A stretch of DNA of 31,884 bases from Bacteroidales bacterium (GTDB lineage: Bacteria; Bacteroidota; Bacteroidia; Bacteroidales; P3). Below the pieces are notes generated by a model. It made no database searches and was not told the DNA's origin. It saw only the letters and a program-made list of their open reading frames with translations. Below are positions 5,747-13,191 of the stretch, in pieces. The stretch spans positions 1 through 31,884 of the forward strand of contig SFPR01000028.1 of the NCBI GenBank assembly GCA_004551865.1, in the 5' to 3' direction. The stretch's first letter is position 1. The number at the start of each line of letters is the position of its first letter. Position numbers and translations under genes: made by a program.

Positions 5747-8700
5747 TTATTTCAACGTTCGCTTAATTTCTACTTCTTCATATCCCTCAATGATGTCGCC
5801 AACCTTGATATCGTTGAAGTTTTCTATGTTAAGACCACAATCTTGTCCCATCACCACCTCCTTCACATCGTCTTTGAACCTCTTGAGTGATGCCAATTTT
5901 CCGGTATAAACCACTATTCCGTCTCTGATTATGCGGACATTGGTGCTGCGAGTTATCTTTCCGTCCAAACACAAACAGCCTGCAATCGTTCCGACTTTTG
6001 AAATTTTGAATGTTTCTTTCACTTCGAGATTTGCCACTATCTTCTCTTGTATTTCCGGAGAGAGCATTCCTTCGATTGCGTCTTTCAATTCGTTTATAGC
6101 AGTGTAGATAATCGAGTACAATCTTATGTCTATTTGTTCTTGTTCGGCAAGTTTCCTTGCTCCCACCGAAGGTCTTACCTGAAATCCTATGATGATTGCA
6201 TTGCTGGCTGTGGCGAGCAATACATCGCTTTCGGTGATTTGTCCCACCGACTTGTGAATAACATTGACCTGTACTTCGGGAGTGGAGAGCTTCAACAAAG
6301 AGTCTGAAAGTGCTTCGACCGAACCATCGACGTCTGCCTTGACTATCAAATCCAATTGCTTGAAGTCGCCTATTGCTATTCGTCGTCCTATCTCGTCCAA
6401 TGTGATGTGCTTTTGTGTCCTCAAGCCTTGTTCTCTTTGCAACTGAGCTCTCTTGTTTGCCAAATCTTTGGCTTCTTTTTCGTTAATCATCACATTGAAC
6501 ATATCACCTGCCTGAGGAGCGCCGTTAAGTCCCAAAAGCAACACCGGTGTCGAAGGTCCTGCTTCTTTGAGAGCTTTGTTTCTCTCATTGTACATGGCTT
6601 TGACTTTTCCGTATGTAGAACCTGCCAAAACAACATCTCCTTGTCTTATCGTGCCGTCTTGAACCAATATCTTGGCAACATATCCCCTTCCCTTGTCAAG
6701 AGAAGACTCGATAACGGTTCCTTTTGCTCTCTTGTTAGGATTGCCTTTGAGTTCCAACATTTCGGCTTCCAAGAGTACTTTCTCCAACAACAAATCTACG
6801 TTTGTTCCTTTCTTGGCAGATATTTCTTGCGATTGTATCTTTCCTCCCCATTCCTCTACAAGCAGGTTCATGTTTGCCAACTCGGTTTTTATCCTATCGG
6901 GGTCTGCTCCCGGCTTGTCGATTTTGTTGAGTGCAAAGATTATAGGTACGCCTGCTGCTTGTGCGTGGTTGATTGCCTCTATTGTCTGTGGCATTATCTT
7001 GTCATCGCAGGCTATGACGATAATTGCCAAGTCTGTCATCTTGGCTCCTCTGGCACGCATTGCCGTAAAGGCTTCGTGTCCCGGTGTATCAAGGAAGGTA
7101 ATCTTCTTTCCACTCTCGGGCAACACCACTTCGTATGCTCCGATATGCTGAGTGATACCTCCTGCTTCGCCGGCAATGACGTTCGTATTTCGGATGTAGT
7201 CCAAAAGAGATGTCTTTCCGTGATCGACATGTCCCATAACGGTAACAACAGGAGAGCGTGGAACAAGGTCTTCTTCTCTATCCTCCTCTTCTTCGTTTGA
7301 AAGCGCTTCGACAACGTCTGCACTCACAAACTTGATTGTAAATCCGAACTCGTCCGCAATCAGCTGTATTGCCTCTGCGTCCAAGCGTTGGTTGATTGAA
7401 ACGAACATTCCCAAGGTCATGCACGAAGCAATGATTTTATTTACAGGAACATTCATCATTGTTGCCAACTCATTTGCTGTAACGAACTCGGTTACTTTCA
7501 GTATCTTTTGTTCCTCCAATTCATGCTGTTTCTCCTCCTGAATATGTTGAGAAACCATTTGACGTTTATCCCTGCGGTGTTTTGAGGTTTTGCTCTTGCC
7601 TATTGGTGAAAGCCTTGCAAGAGTTTCCTTGATTTGCTTCTCAATTTCTACCTCGCTGACTTCGGGTTTCTTTATTTGTTCTTTCTTCGGTTTCTTGTGT
7701 TTGTTCTTTTCTGTTTTTGCATTTGCCACGCCGTTCACCGAAGCGTTCTTCTTGTCCGAAGGAGTTTGTGAAGATGGTATTCTCTTTCGTTTTTTCCTGT
7801 CTTTGTCTTCTTTTTCAACCTTACCCTTCGAGGAAGTCGCAACCGGTTGTTTCTTCTTTTTTTCAAATGAAGACAAGTCTATTTTTTCTCCTGTGATTTT
7901 TGGTCCTTCCAACTTCACATATTTGGTTTTGATAAACCTATCTTCTTCTTTTTCCGGCTGTGTTTGAGCAACTGTAACCTGTTTTGGTGATTGTTCACTC
8001 TTGTCCGCTTTCTTTTCACCTTTGTCTTTAATATTCTGCGACTTTGGTTCGTTATTTTGTTTCTTCTCTTTCTGTTTCTTTTCGGCAGCTTTTTTCTTCT
8101 CTGCTTTCTCTTTTTCCTTTTGTGCTTTGGACTTTCTGTCGGGCTTAATCTTGGTGTTGATAGAGTCTAAGTCTATCTTGCCGAGTATTTTAACGTTAGA
8201 GTCTTTCACGTTCTCAGAAGTCTCTTCCGCAAGTTCTATATTTATGGTTTCAGGGTGAGAAACAAGTTCTGCCTGAGGCTCTGTCGGCTGCGCCTCTGCG
8301 CTCTGCTGTTCTGTTGCTGTGGTATTGGCAAATTTTGCTTCTTCACTTTGAGAATCTGTTGCGGGAGTTTGAGATTTTGTTTGCTCAACTTCGCTCTCCG
8401 AAATCGTCTTCTCCTTCGTTTTTTTCTTAGATTTGGCAGTTTCCCTCTCCGATTGTCCGGGCTTGAAGTCTATTGTGTTGGTCTTGATGAACACTTCTCT
8501 GTCATCAACATAGTCTTCGTCATTTTCTTTCTGCTTTGCAAGCACATCTTCCGCCCGAATTACAACGGCATCAGCAGGACGCACCTTAACAATGTTGTCG
8601 CTGACCGCCTTAATCTCCCTATCATGAGGAAAAGCCTTCAACAATATTTCATAAAGTTCGTTACTAATTTTGGCATTGGGGGAAGCCTCTACTTTCTTCC

Positions 8701-8794
8701 CTTTTTTGTTGAGATATTCTACTATTGTGCTTATCCCGACATTTAATTCCCTTGCTACCTTGTTTAATCTTAACGTTTTATTTTCTGCCGACAT
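5747..8794 (-). CDS. infB: Translation initiation factor IF-2
   Basis: This GTPase delivers initiator fMet-tRNA to the 30S subunit and promotes subunit joining. The 1015-residue product starts with an IF2_N winged helix (residues 1-70, VARELNVGISTIVEYLNKKG). A long Lys/Glu-rich linker follows to about residue 430, then a second IF2_N module (VTEFVTANELATMMNVPVNK). The G domain starts near residue 520 with GHVDHGKTS, followed by DTPGHEAF and NKID, then domains II-IV (DLIVKADVDGSVEAL near the end). The linker makes it longer than the E. coli protein (890 aa), as is common in Bacteroidota. It is the last protein gene of rimP-nusA-infB. Confidence 0.98.
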   Translation of the reverse strand: MSAENKTLRLNKVARELNVGISTIVEYLNKKGKKVEASPNAKISNELYEILLKAFPHDREIKAVSDNIVKVRPADAVVIRAEDVLAKQKENDEDYVDDREVFIKTNTIDFKPGQSERETAKSKKKTKEKTISESEVEQTKSQTPATDSQSEEAKFANTTATEQQSAEAQPTEPQAELVSHPETINIELAEETSENVKDSNVKILGKIDLDSINTKIKPDRKSKAQKEKEKAEKKKAAEKKQKEKKQNNEPKSQNIKDKGEKKADKSEQSPKQVTVAQTQPEKEEDRFIKTKYVKLEGPKITGEKIDLSSFEKKKKQPVATSSKGKVEKEDKDRKKRKRIPSSQTPSDKKNASVNGVANAKTEKNKHKKPKKEQIKKPEVSEVEIEKQIKETLARLSPIGKSKTSKHRRDKRQMVSQHIQEEKQHELEEQKILKVTEFVTANELATMMNVPVNKIIASCMTLGMFVSINQRLDAEAIQLIADEFGFTIKFVSADVVEALSNEEEEDREEDLVPRSPVVTVMGHVDHGKTSLLDYIRNTNVIAGEAGGITQHIGAYEVVLPESGKKITFLDTPGHEAFTAMRARGAKMTDLAIIVIACDDKIMPQTIEAINHAQAAGVPIIFALNKIDKPGADPDRIKTELANMNLLVEEWGGKIQSQEISAKKGTNVDLLLEKVLLEAEMLELKGNPNKRAKGTVIESSLDKGRGYVAKILVQDGTIRQGDVVLAGSTYGKVKAMYNERNKALKEAGPSTPVLLLGLNGAPQAGDMFNVMINEKEAKDLANKRAQLQREQGLRTQKHITLDEIGRRIAIGDFKQLDLIVKADVDGSVEALSDSLLKLSTPEVQVNVIHKSVGQITESDVLLATASNAIIIGFQVRPSVGARKLAEQEQIDIRLYSIIYTAINELKDAIEGMLSPEIQEKIVANLEVKETFKISKVGTIAGCLCLDGKITRSTNVRIIRDGIVVYTGKLASLKRFKDDVKEVVMGQDCGLNIENFNDIKVGDIIEGYEEVEIKRTLK

Positions 8795-8868
8795 ATCGTT
8801 GTTTATAAAATTTCTTACTCTTACAGATAAATCCGTATTTACTATGTAGTATCCTAAAATGGACTTGC

Positions 8869-10104
8869 TTAGTCTTCAAACTCAGCTCTCAAAATTTCCA
8901 ATACATGATCGATTGTTTCGCTTTCGAGATCTGTTCTGTCTTCCAACTCTTCTTTCGACAATTTCAACACACTCTTGGCTGTGTCGCAGCCAATGCCCTT
9001 AAGGGTATCAATAATCCAAGTGTCTATTTCGTCATTAAACTCATCTAAATCGACATCTTCATAATCCATGTCGGTGTCTCTGTACACCTCTATTTCGTAT
9101 CCTGTCAATTTGCCTGCCAATTTAATGTTGTATCCTCCCTTTCCTATCAATGAAACTTGGTCAGATTGCATGAAAACGTCTGCTTTCTTTCGCTGTTCAT
9201 CTACGCTGACCGATATGACTTTTGCAGGGCTCAATGCTCTTGTGATATAGAGTTCTATGTTTGGAGTGTAGTTGATGACATCTATGTTTTCGTTTCTCAA
9301 CTCTCTGATTATGCTGTGTATTCTGCTTCCTTTCACTCCCACACAAGAACCTACCGGATCAATTCTGTCATCGTACGATTCGACTGCAACCTTTGCCCTT
9401 TCTCCCGGCTGACGAACGGTATTGCGAATTGTAATCAAGCCGTCGTAAATCTCCGGAACTTCTTGTTCAAACAACTTTTCCAAAAAGATTGGCGACACTC
9501 TCGACAAAATGATGTTTGGTATTCCGTTTTTCATCTCGACCTTGAAGACCACTGCTTTAACTGTATCACCTTTGCGGAAAAAGTCTCCCGGGATTTGCTC
9601 GCTCTTTGGAAGAACAACCTCCACCCCGTCTTCGTCCATCAACAACACTTCTTTCTTCCATGCCTGATATACTTCGCAGATTACTATCTCTCCAACTTTT
9701 TCTTTGTACTTGGCAAATATGCTTGCACGCTCATATTCTTGCACCTTACCGACCAAATTTTGTCTGATTGCGAGAATGTCTCTTCGACCGAAATCTTTTA
9801 ACTTGATTTCTTCGGAGAGTTCTTCGCCCACCTCAAAGTCGGGTTCGATTTTCACGGCTTCCGAATATGCCACTTGCTTGGTTTCGTCTTCCACCTGACC
9901 GTCTTCAACAATGATTCTGTTTCTCCAAATCTCAAAATCACCTTTCTCGACATTGACAATTATATCTATGTTTTCGTCAGAGCCGTACTTCTTTACAAGC
10001 ACTCCTCTGAAAACATCTTCGATTATTCTCATCAGTGTCTCGGTTTCGATGCTCTTAAACTCCTTAAATTCCGAAAAGGTATCTACCAAATTCAAATTTT
10101 CCAT
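8869..10104 (-). CDS. nusA: Transcription termination/antitermination factor NusA
   Basis: NusA binds RNA polymerase and nascent RNA and modulates pausing, termination and antitermination. The 411-residue product has the N-terminal polymerase-binding domain (1-130) and an S1 domain (about 135-200, GEIVICEVYQAWKKEVLL). KH domains follow (SCVGVKGSRIHSIIRELRNE near 235 and LIGKGGYNIKLAGKLTGYEI near 315). A short acidic C-terminal tail with a helix-hairpin-helix-like end comes last (IIDTLKGIGCDTAKSVLKLS). It lacks the long duplicated acidic repeats of the E. coli protein, as most non-proteobacterial NusA do. It sits between rimP and infB with gaps of 87 and 74 bases. Confidence 0.97.
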   Translation of the reverse strand: MENLNLVDTFSEFKEFKSIETETLMRIIEDVFRGVLVKKYGSDENIDIIVNVEKGDFEIWRNRIIVEDGQVEDETKQVAYSEAVKIEPDFEVGEELSEEIKLKDFGRRDILAIRQNLVGKVQEYERASIFAKYKEKVGEIVICEVYQAWKKEVLLMDEDGVEVVLPKSEQIPGDFFRKGDTVKAVVFKVEMKNGIPNIILSRVSPIFLEKLFEQEVPEIYDGLITIRNTVRQPGERAKVAVESYDDRIDPVGSCVGVKGSRIHSIIRELRNENIDVINYTPNIELYITRALSPAKVISVSVDEQRKKADVFMQSDQVSLIGKGGYNIKLAGKLTGYEIEVYRDTDMDYEDVDLDEFNDEIDTWIIDTLKGIGCDTAKSVLKLSKEELEDRTDLESETIDHVLEILRAEFED

Positions 10105-10191
10105 TCTTGTTTACTATGTTTTTCCACCCGGCAAACCGACAGAACAAAAAGTCCGGTCAATATCCTGTGTCTTTGTTTCTGTACCTATTTA

Positions 10192-10632
10192 TTATATAAT
10201 CACTCTTATTGACTTCAAATCATCAAAATTCACCACAAGCTGCTCTGTTGTTGCTTTCTTGCCCTTGCCGATTGTTCTTTGTATCGTAAGGTCGTTTTCT
10301 CCCACGGCTTTCAGTTCGCCTTCAATCGTGTCGGCTTGACAAGTCTCTACTTTCACTCTCTGTGCTATGTTCTTAACGTACTGCCTTTTGAGTTTCAAGT
10401 CTTCGCCCAATCCCCACGAAAGCACACTGAGCTGAAAGTCTTCGCTCTCTCGGTCAAAACGAGCCTCAATTCCGCGACTCAAATCGATGCAGTCTTGAAT
10501 TTTAACTCCATTGTCTCCGTCAATAAAGACCTCTATACAGTTGTCTTTGCTCACCTTGACTTCGACAAGGAACAAATCCTTTCCTCCGAGCAGCTCTTCA
10601 ACAATATTTTCAACACGTGTTTTGTCAATCAT
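10192..10632 (-). CDS. rimP: Ribosome maturation factor RimP
   Basis: RimP assists maturation of the 30S subunit. The 146-residue protein has the N-terminal alpha/beta domain with FLVEVKVSKDNCIEVFIDGD and DCIDLSRGIEARFD. The family signature appears as LSVLSWGLGEDLKLKRQYVK, where many homologs have a Ser-Pro-Gly at the corresponding place. An SH3-like C-terminal domain follows. Position as the first gene before nusA-infB is highly conserved in bacteria. A promoter for the operon lies at 10715-10722. Confidence 0.93.
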   Translation of the reverse strand: MIDKTRVENIVEELLGGKDLFLVEVKVSKDNCIEVFIDGDNGVKIQDCIDLSRGIEARFDRESEDFQLSVLSWGLGEDLKLKRQYVKNIAQRVKVETCQADTIEGELKAVGENDLTIQRTIGKGKKATTEQLVVNFDDLKSIRVII

Positions 10633-10714
10633 TTTCTCTTTACCATATAAAAATAGGGAACAAACTGCTCCCTCACGTCAAATAATTTGAACCTCCACAA
10701 CCAACATCACGCTG

Positions 10715-10722
10715 CAAAATTA
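10715..10722 (-). promoter_or_regulatory. Bacteroidota-type -7 element for rimP-nusA-infB
   Basis: On the minus strand the sequence reads TAATTTTG followed by CAGC, matching the TAnnTTTG consensus. It lies about 83 bases upstream of the rimP start. The upstream -33 TTTG is weak: the nearest good match is 23 bases away, and an ATTG lies 19 away. Confidence 0.55.
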
Positions 10723-10799
10723 CTGCTTTTTTCAAAACCTGCAATCAAAAAGCAAAAAAATATCTCGAAAAAAGCAAAAACACGCTTTCAAAGCCTCAA

Positions 10800-10883
10800 A
10801 ATAAAACGCCGTTCTGTCGGAATAAAACGCCTTTTTATTTTTCCAAAACGGCGTTTTATCCGAACGAAACGGCGTGTTGAAAA
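10800..10883. repeat. 21-bp phased AAACG repeat array, locus A
   Basis: The core AAACG recurs four times with its C at 10807, 10828, 10849 and 10870, exactly 21 bases apart. Units read AATAAAACGCCGTT, AATAAAACGCCTTT, CCAAAACGGCGTTT and CGAAACGGCGTGTT; the rest of each unit is poorly conserved. The first and third units also form a perfect 13-bp inverted repeat (10801-10813 with 10847-10859). The array lies in the 505-base gap between divergent rimP and rpsA, outside both predicted promoters. The rest of that gap holds the two promoters and the rpsA leader. Confidence 0.75.
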
Positions 10884-11019
10884 AGCGAAATAAAGACATA
10901 ATCAAACATTCTGTAAATCAAGTATATAAATATCAGCACTTGCAACACCAAACCCTGCAAAAAGGATTGTTTATCACAAAAATGACGCCAAAAAAGTGGC
11001 GTTGTTCAAAAAAAAGAAG

Positions 11020-11027
11020 TACCTTTG
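11020..11027 (+). promoter_or_regulatory. -7 element of the rpsA promoter
   Basis: TACCTTTG followed by CA matches TAnnTTTG. A GTTG at 11001-11004 is a weak -33 candidate at a short spacing of 15. An inverted repeat, ACGCCA/TGGCGT (10985-10990 and 10997-11002), overlaps that -33 region and could be an operator. The predicted transcript start near 11034 leaves a leader of about 100 bases before rpsA. Confidence 0.6.
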
Positions 11028-11051
11028 CAGTCTCTTTCGGCTTTATTGCAG

Positions 11052-11110
11052 CTTACCATGCAAAGACAAAGACGTTAAGAGCAGAATTAAATGTTTAACC
11101 GTTCGGTAAG
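11052..11110 (+). promoter_or_regulatory. Candidate structured leader of rpsA
   Basis: CTTACC (11052-11057) can pair with GGTAAG (11105-11110). Inside this, ACGTTAA near 11072 can pair with TTAACCGT near 11096 with one bulged base. The structure would sit about 27 bases before the rpsA start. S1 is autoregulated through its leader in other bacteria, so a similar role is possible here. This is inferred from base pairing only. Confidence 0.35.
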
Positions 11111-11137
11111 GGACACAAAAAAAACAAAGAAATTATA

Positions 11138-12919
11138 ATGAGAGATTTGAAAAACGTTCAACCATTGGCAGACTTCGACTGGGATGCAATAGGAAATGAG
11201 CATACGGCTTATGCAACAGAAGAAAAAGAAAAACTATCTGAGGCATACGACAAGACATTCAATCAAATCGGAGACCAACAAGTAGTTGAAGGCGTTGTTG
11301 TTGCAAAAGATAGTCGTGAAGTAATTGTCAATATAGGATTTAAGTCTGATGGAGTTATTCCTTTGAACGAATTTCGTTACAATCCCGATTTGAAAGTCGG
11401 CGACAAAGTAGAAGTGTTCGTAGTTCAAAAAGAGGACGCAGGCGGACAGTTGAAACTTTCTCACAGAGACGCAAGAATACTAAAATCTTGGGACAGAGTA
11501 AATCAAGCATACGAAAGCCAAGAAATCATCAACGGCTACGTAAAGAGCAGAACCAAAGGCGGACTTATCGTAGATGTGTTCGGTATCGAAGCATTCTTGC
11601 CCGGCAGCCAGATTGATGTAAAACCAATCAGAGATTACGACCAATTTGTCGATAAAGTAATGGAGTTTAAGGTTGTCAAGATAAACAACGAATACAAGAA
11701 CGTCGTAGTTTCTCACAAAGCATTGATAGAAGACGAAATCGAAGCACAAAAAGCAGAAATCATTGCCAAGTTGGAAAAAGGACAAGTGTTGGAAGGAACT
11801 GTCAAAAACATCACATCATACGGAGCATTTATCGACTTGGGCGGCGTAGATGGCTTGATACATATCACAGACTTGTCATGGGGCAGAATACAACACCCTG
11901 AGGAAGTAGTACAATTAGACCAAAAAATCAAGGTTGTTATTCTTGAATTTGACGAAAGCATGAAGAGAATAGCCTTGGGCTTGAAGCAACTTACCCCTCA
12001 CCCATGGGACAGCTTGGATCCTAACTTGAAAGTTGGCGACAAGGTGAAAGGAAAAGTCGTTGTGGTTGCAGATTATGGTGCATTTGTCGAAATCATTCCC
12101 GGAGTTGAAGGACTAATCCACGTTTCCGAAATGTCATGGAGTGAAAACCAACATTTGAAAACTGCACACGACTTCTTGAAGATTGGAGACGAAGTAGAAG
12201 CTGTGATTTTAACTTTGGACAGAGAAGAAAGAAAAATGTCTTTGGGTATTAAGCAGCTTATTCCTAATCCTTGGACGAACATAGAGGAGAAATATCCGGT
12301 TGGAAGCAAGCACACGGCTATTGTAAGAAGTTTCACTAACTTCGGTATATTTGTTGAATTGGAAGAAGGAGTTGACGGATTGATTCACATCTCCGACTTG
12401 TCTTGGAGCAAGAAAATCAAACATCCTGCAGAATTTACCAAAATAGGAGAAAAGATGGAAATAATTGTTTTGGAAGTTGATGCAGAAAACCATCGTTTGA
12501 GCTTGGGCCACAAACAACTTGAAGAAAATCCGTGGGGTGTATTTGAGAGCATCTTTACACTTAACTCAGTTCACGAGGGAACAATCATAAGCATAAACGA
12601 CAAGGGAGGAGCAGTAGTCGCTCTACCTTACGGAGTTGAAGGCTTTGCTCCAAAATCTCACTTGATAAAAGAAGATAAATCTCCTGTCAAAGTTGATGAT
12701 AAGTTGAACTTCAAAGTTATCGAGTTCTCAAAAGAAAACAAGAAAATTGTCGTTTCTCATACTCGCACATGGCAACCGGAAGAGCCAAAAGATGAAAAGA
12801 AAGGCAACAACGAAGCAGCCACTGTAAAGAAAATCAATGAGGGATTGGAGAAAACAACCCTTGGAGACATTGACATTCTTGCTTCCTTGAAAGAAGAGAT
12901 GGACAAAAATAGAGAATAA
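11138..12919 (+). CDS. rpsA: 30S ribosomal protein S1
   Basis: S1 binds mRNA on the small subunit and supports translation initiation, which matters in Bacteroidota where Shine-Dalgarno sequences are poor. The 593-residue protein has six S1 domains in order. They start near VVEGVVVAKDSREVIVNIGF, IINGYVKSRTKGGLIVDVFG, LEGTVKNITSYGAFIDLGG, VKGKVVVVADYGAFVEIIPG, HTAIVRSFTNFGIFVELEEG and HEGTIISINDKGGAVVALPY. Domains 3-5 carry the strong YGAF(I/V) and GLIH(I/V)S(D/E) motifs typical of mRNA-binding modules. A Lys/Glu-rich tail ends the protein. It is monocistronic: its own promoter lies at 11020 and a strong terminator follows. Confidence 0.97.
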   Translation: MRDLKNVQPLADFDWDAIGNEHTAYATEEKEKLSEAYDKTFNQIGDQQVVEGVVVAKDSREVIVNIGFKSDGVIPLNEFRYNPDLKVGDKVEVFVVQKEDAGGQLKLSHRDARILKSWDRVNQAYESQEIINGYVKSRTKGGLIVDVFGIEAFLPGSQIDVKPIRDYDQFVDKVMEFKVVKINNEYKNVVVSHKALIEDEIEAQKAEIIAKLEKGQVLEGTVKNITSYGAFIDLGGVDGLIHITDLSWGRIQHPEEVVQLDQKIKVVILEFDESMKRIALGLKQLTPHPWDSLDPNLKVGDKVKGKVVVVADYGAFVEIIPGVEGLIHVSEMSWSENQHLKTAHDFLKIGDEVEAVILTLDREERKMSLGIKQLIPNPWTNIEEKYPVGSKHTAIVRSFTNFGIFVELEEGVDGLIHISDLSWSKKIKHPAEFTKIGEKMEIIVLEVDAENHRLSLGHKQLEENPWGVFESIFTLNSVHEGTIISINDKGGAVVALPYGVEGFAPKSHLIKEDKSPVKVDDKLNFKVIEFSKENKKIVVSHTRTWQPEEPKDEKKGNNEAATVKKINEGLEKTTLGDIDILASLKEEMDKNRE

Positions 12920-12955
12920 GTAAACTCTCATAATTGTGAATTCTATGTTAATGGA

Positions 12956-12991
12956 GTTCCGTGCCTCAAATGAGGTACGGAACTTTTTTTT
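12956..12991 (+). terminator. Strong rho-independent terminator of rpsA
   Basis: GTTCCGTGCCTCA and TGAGGTACGGAAC form a 13-bp stem with one G-U pair and a two-base spacer (effectively a slightly larger loop). Eight T follow (12984-12991). Confidence 0.9.
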
Positions 12992-13066
12992 GTTGCAACG
13001 ACAAAAGTAAAAATACACACCTCTGTTGCACACTAAAAGGGCGTATTGTTGCGTTATGTCAAAAGG

Positions 13067-13074
13067 TATGTTTG
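13067..13074 (+). promoter_or_regulatory. -7 element upstream of the GWxTD gene
   Basis: TATGTTTG matches TAnnTTTG, with ATTG at 13045-13048 as a -33 candidate at 18 bases. The transcript would start near 13081, so the following 21-bp repeat array would lie within the 5' leader. Confidence 0.45.
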
Positions 13075-13105
13075 AAAGGCTTTTGTGTTATCGGATATGA
13101 AAGAA

Positions 13106-13189
13106 AATAACTCTTGAAGTTGGCGAAATAAAACGGCGTTTCATACAAATAAAACGAAGAGTTAGTAAATTAAAACGAAGAGATAAAAG
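13106..13189. repeat. 21-bp phased AAACG repeat array, locus B
   Basis: AATAAAACGGCGTT, AATAAAACGAAGAG and ATTAAAACGAAGAG have their C at 13134, 13155 and 13176, exactly 21 bases apart. A degenerate unit in the same phase (AATAACTCT, C at 13113) precedes them. The array ends two bases before the start codon at 13192, so it would be transcribed as leader if the promoter at 13067 is right. Confidence 0.7.
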
Positions 13190-13191
13190 AG

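Noticed and set aside
6356..7300. Long plus-strand open frame (314 residues) inside infB
   Set aside because: It is antisense to the G domain of infB, Cys-rich and Ser-rich as expected for a reverse reading, and has no independent support.
10687..10893. Small basic repeat protein frame (68 residues) over array A
   Set aside because: Its repeats are only the 21-bp array read as codons; the other two arrays are not in matching frames, so coding is unlikely.
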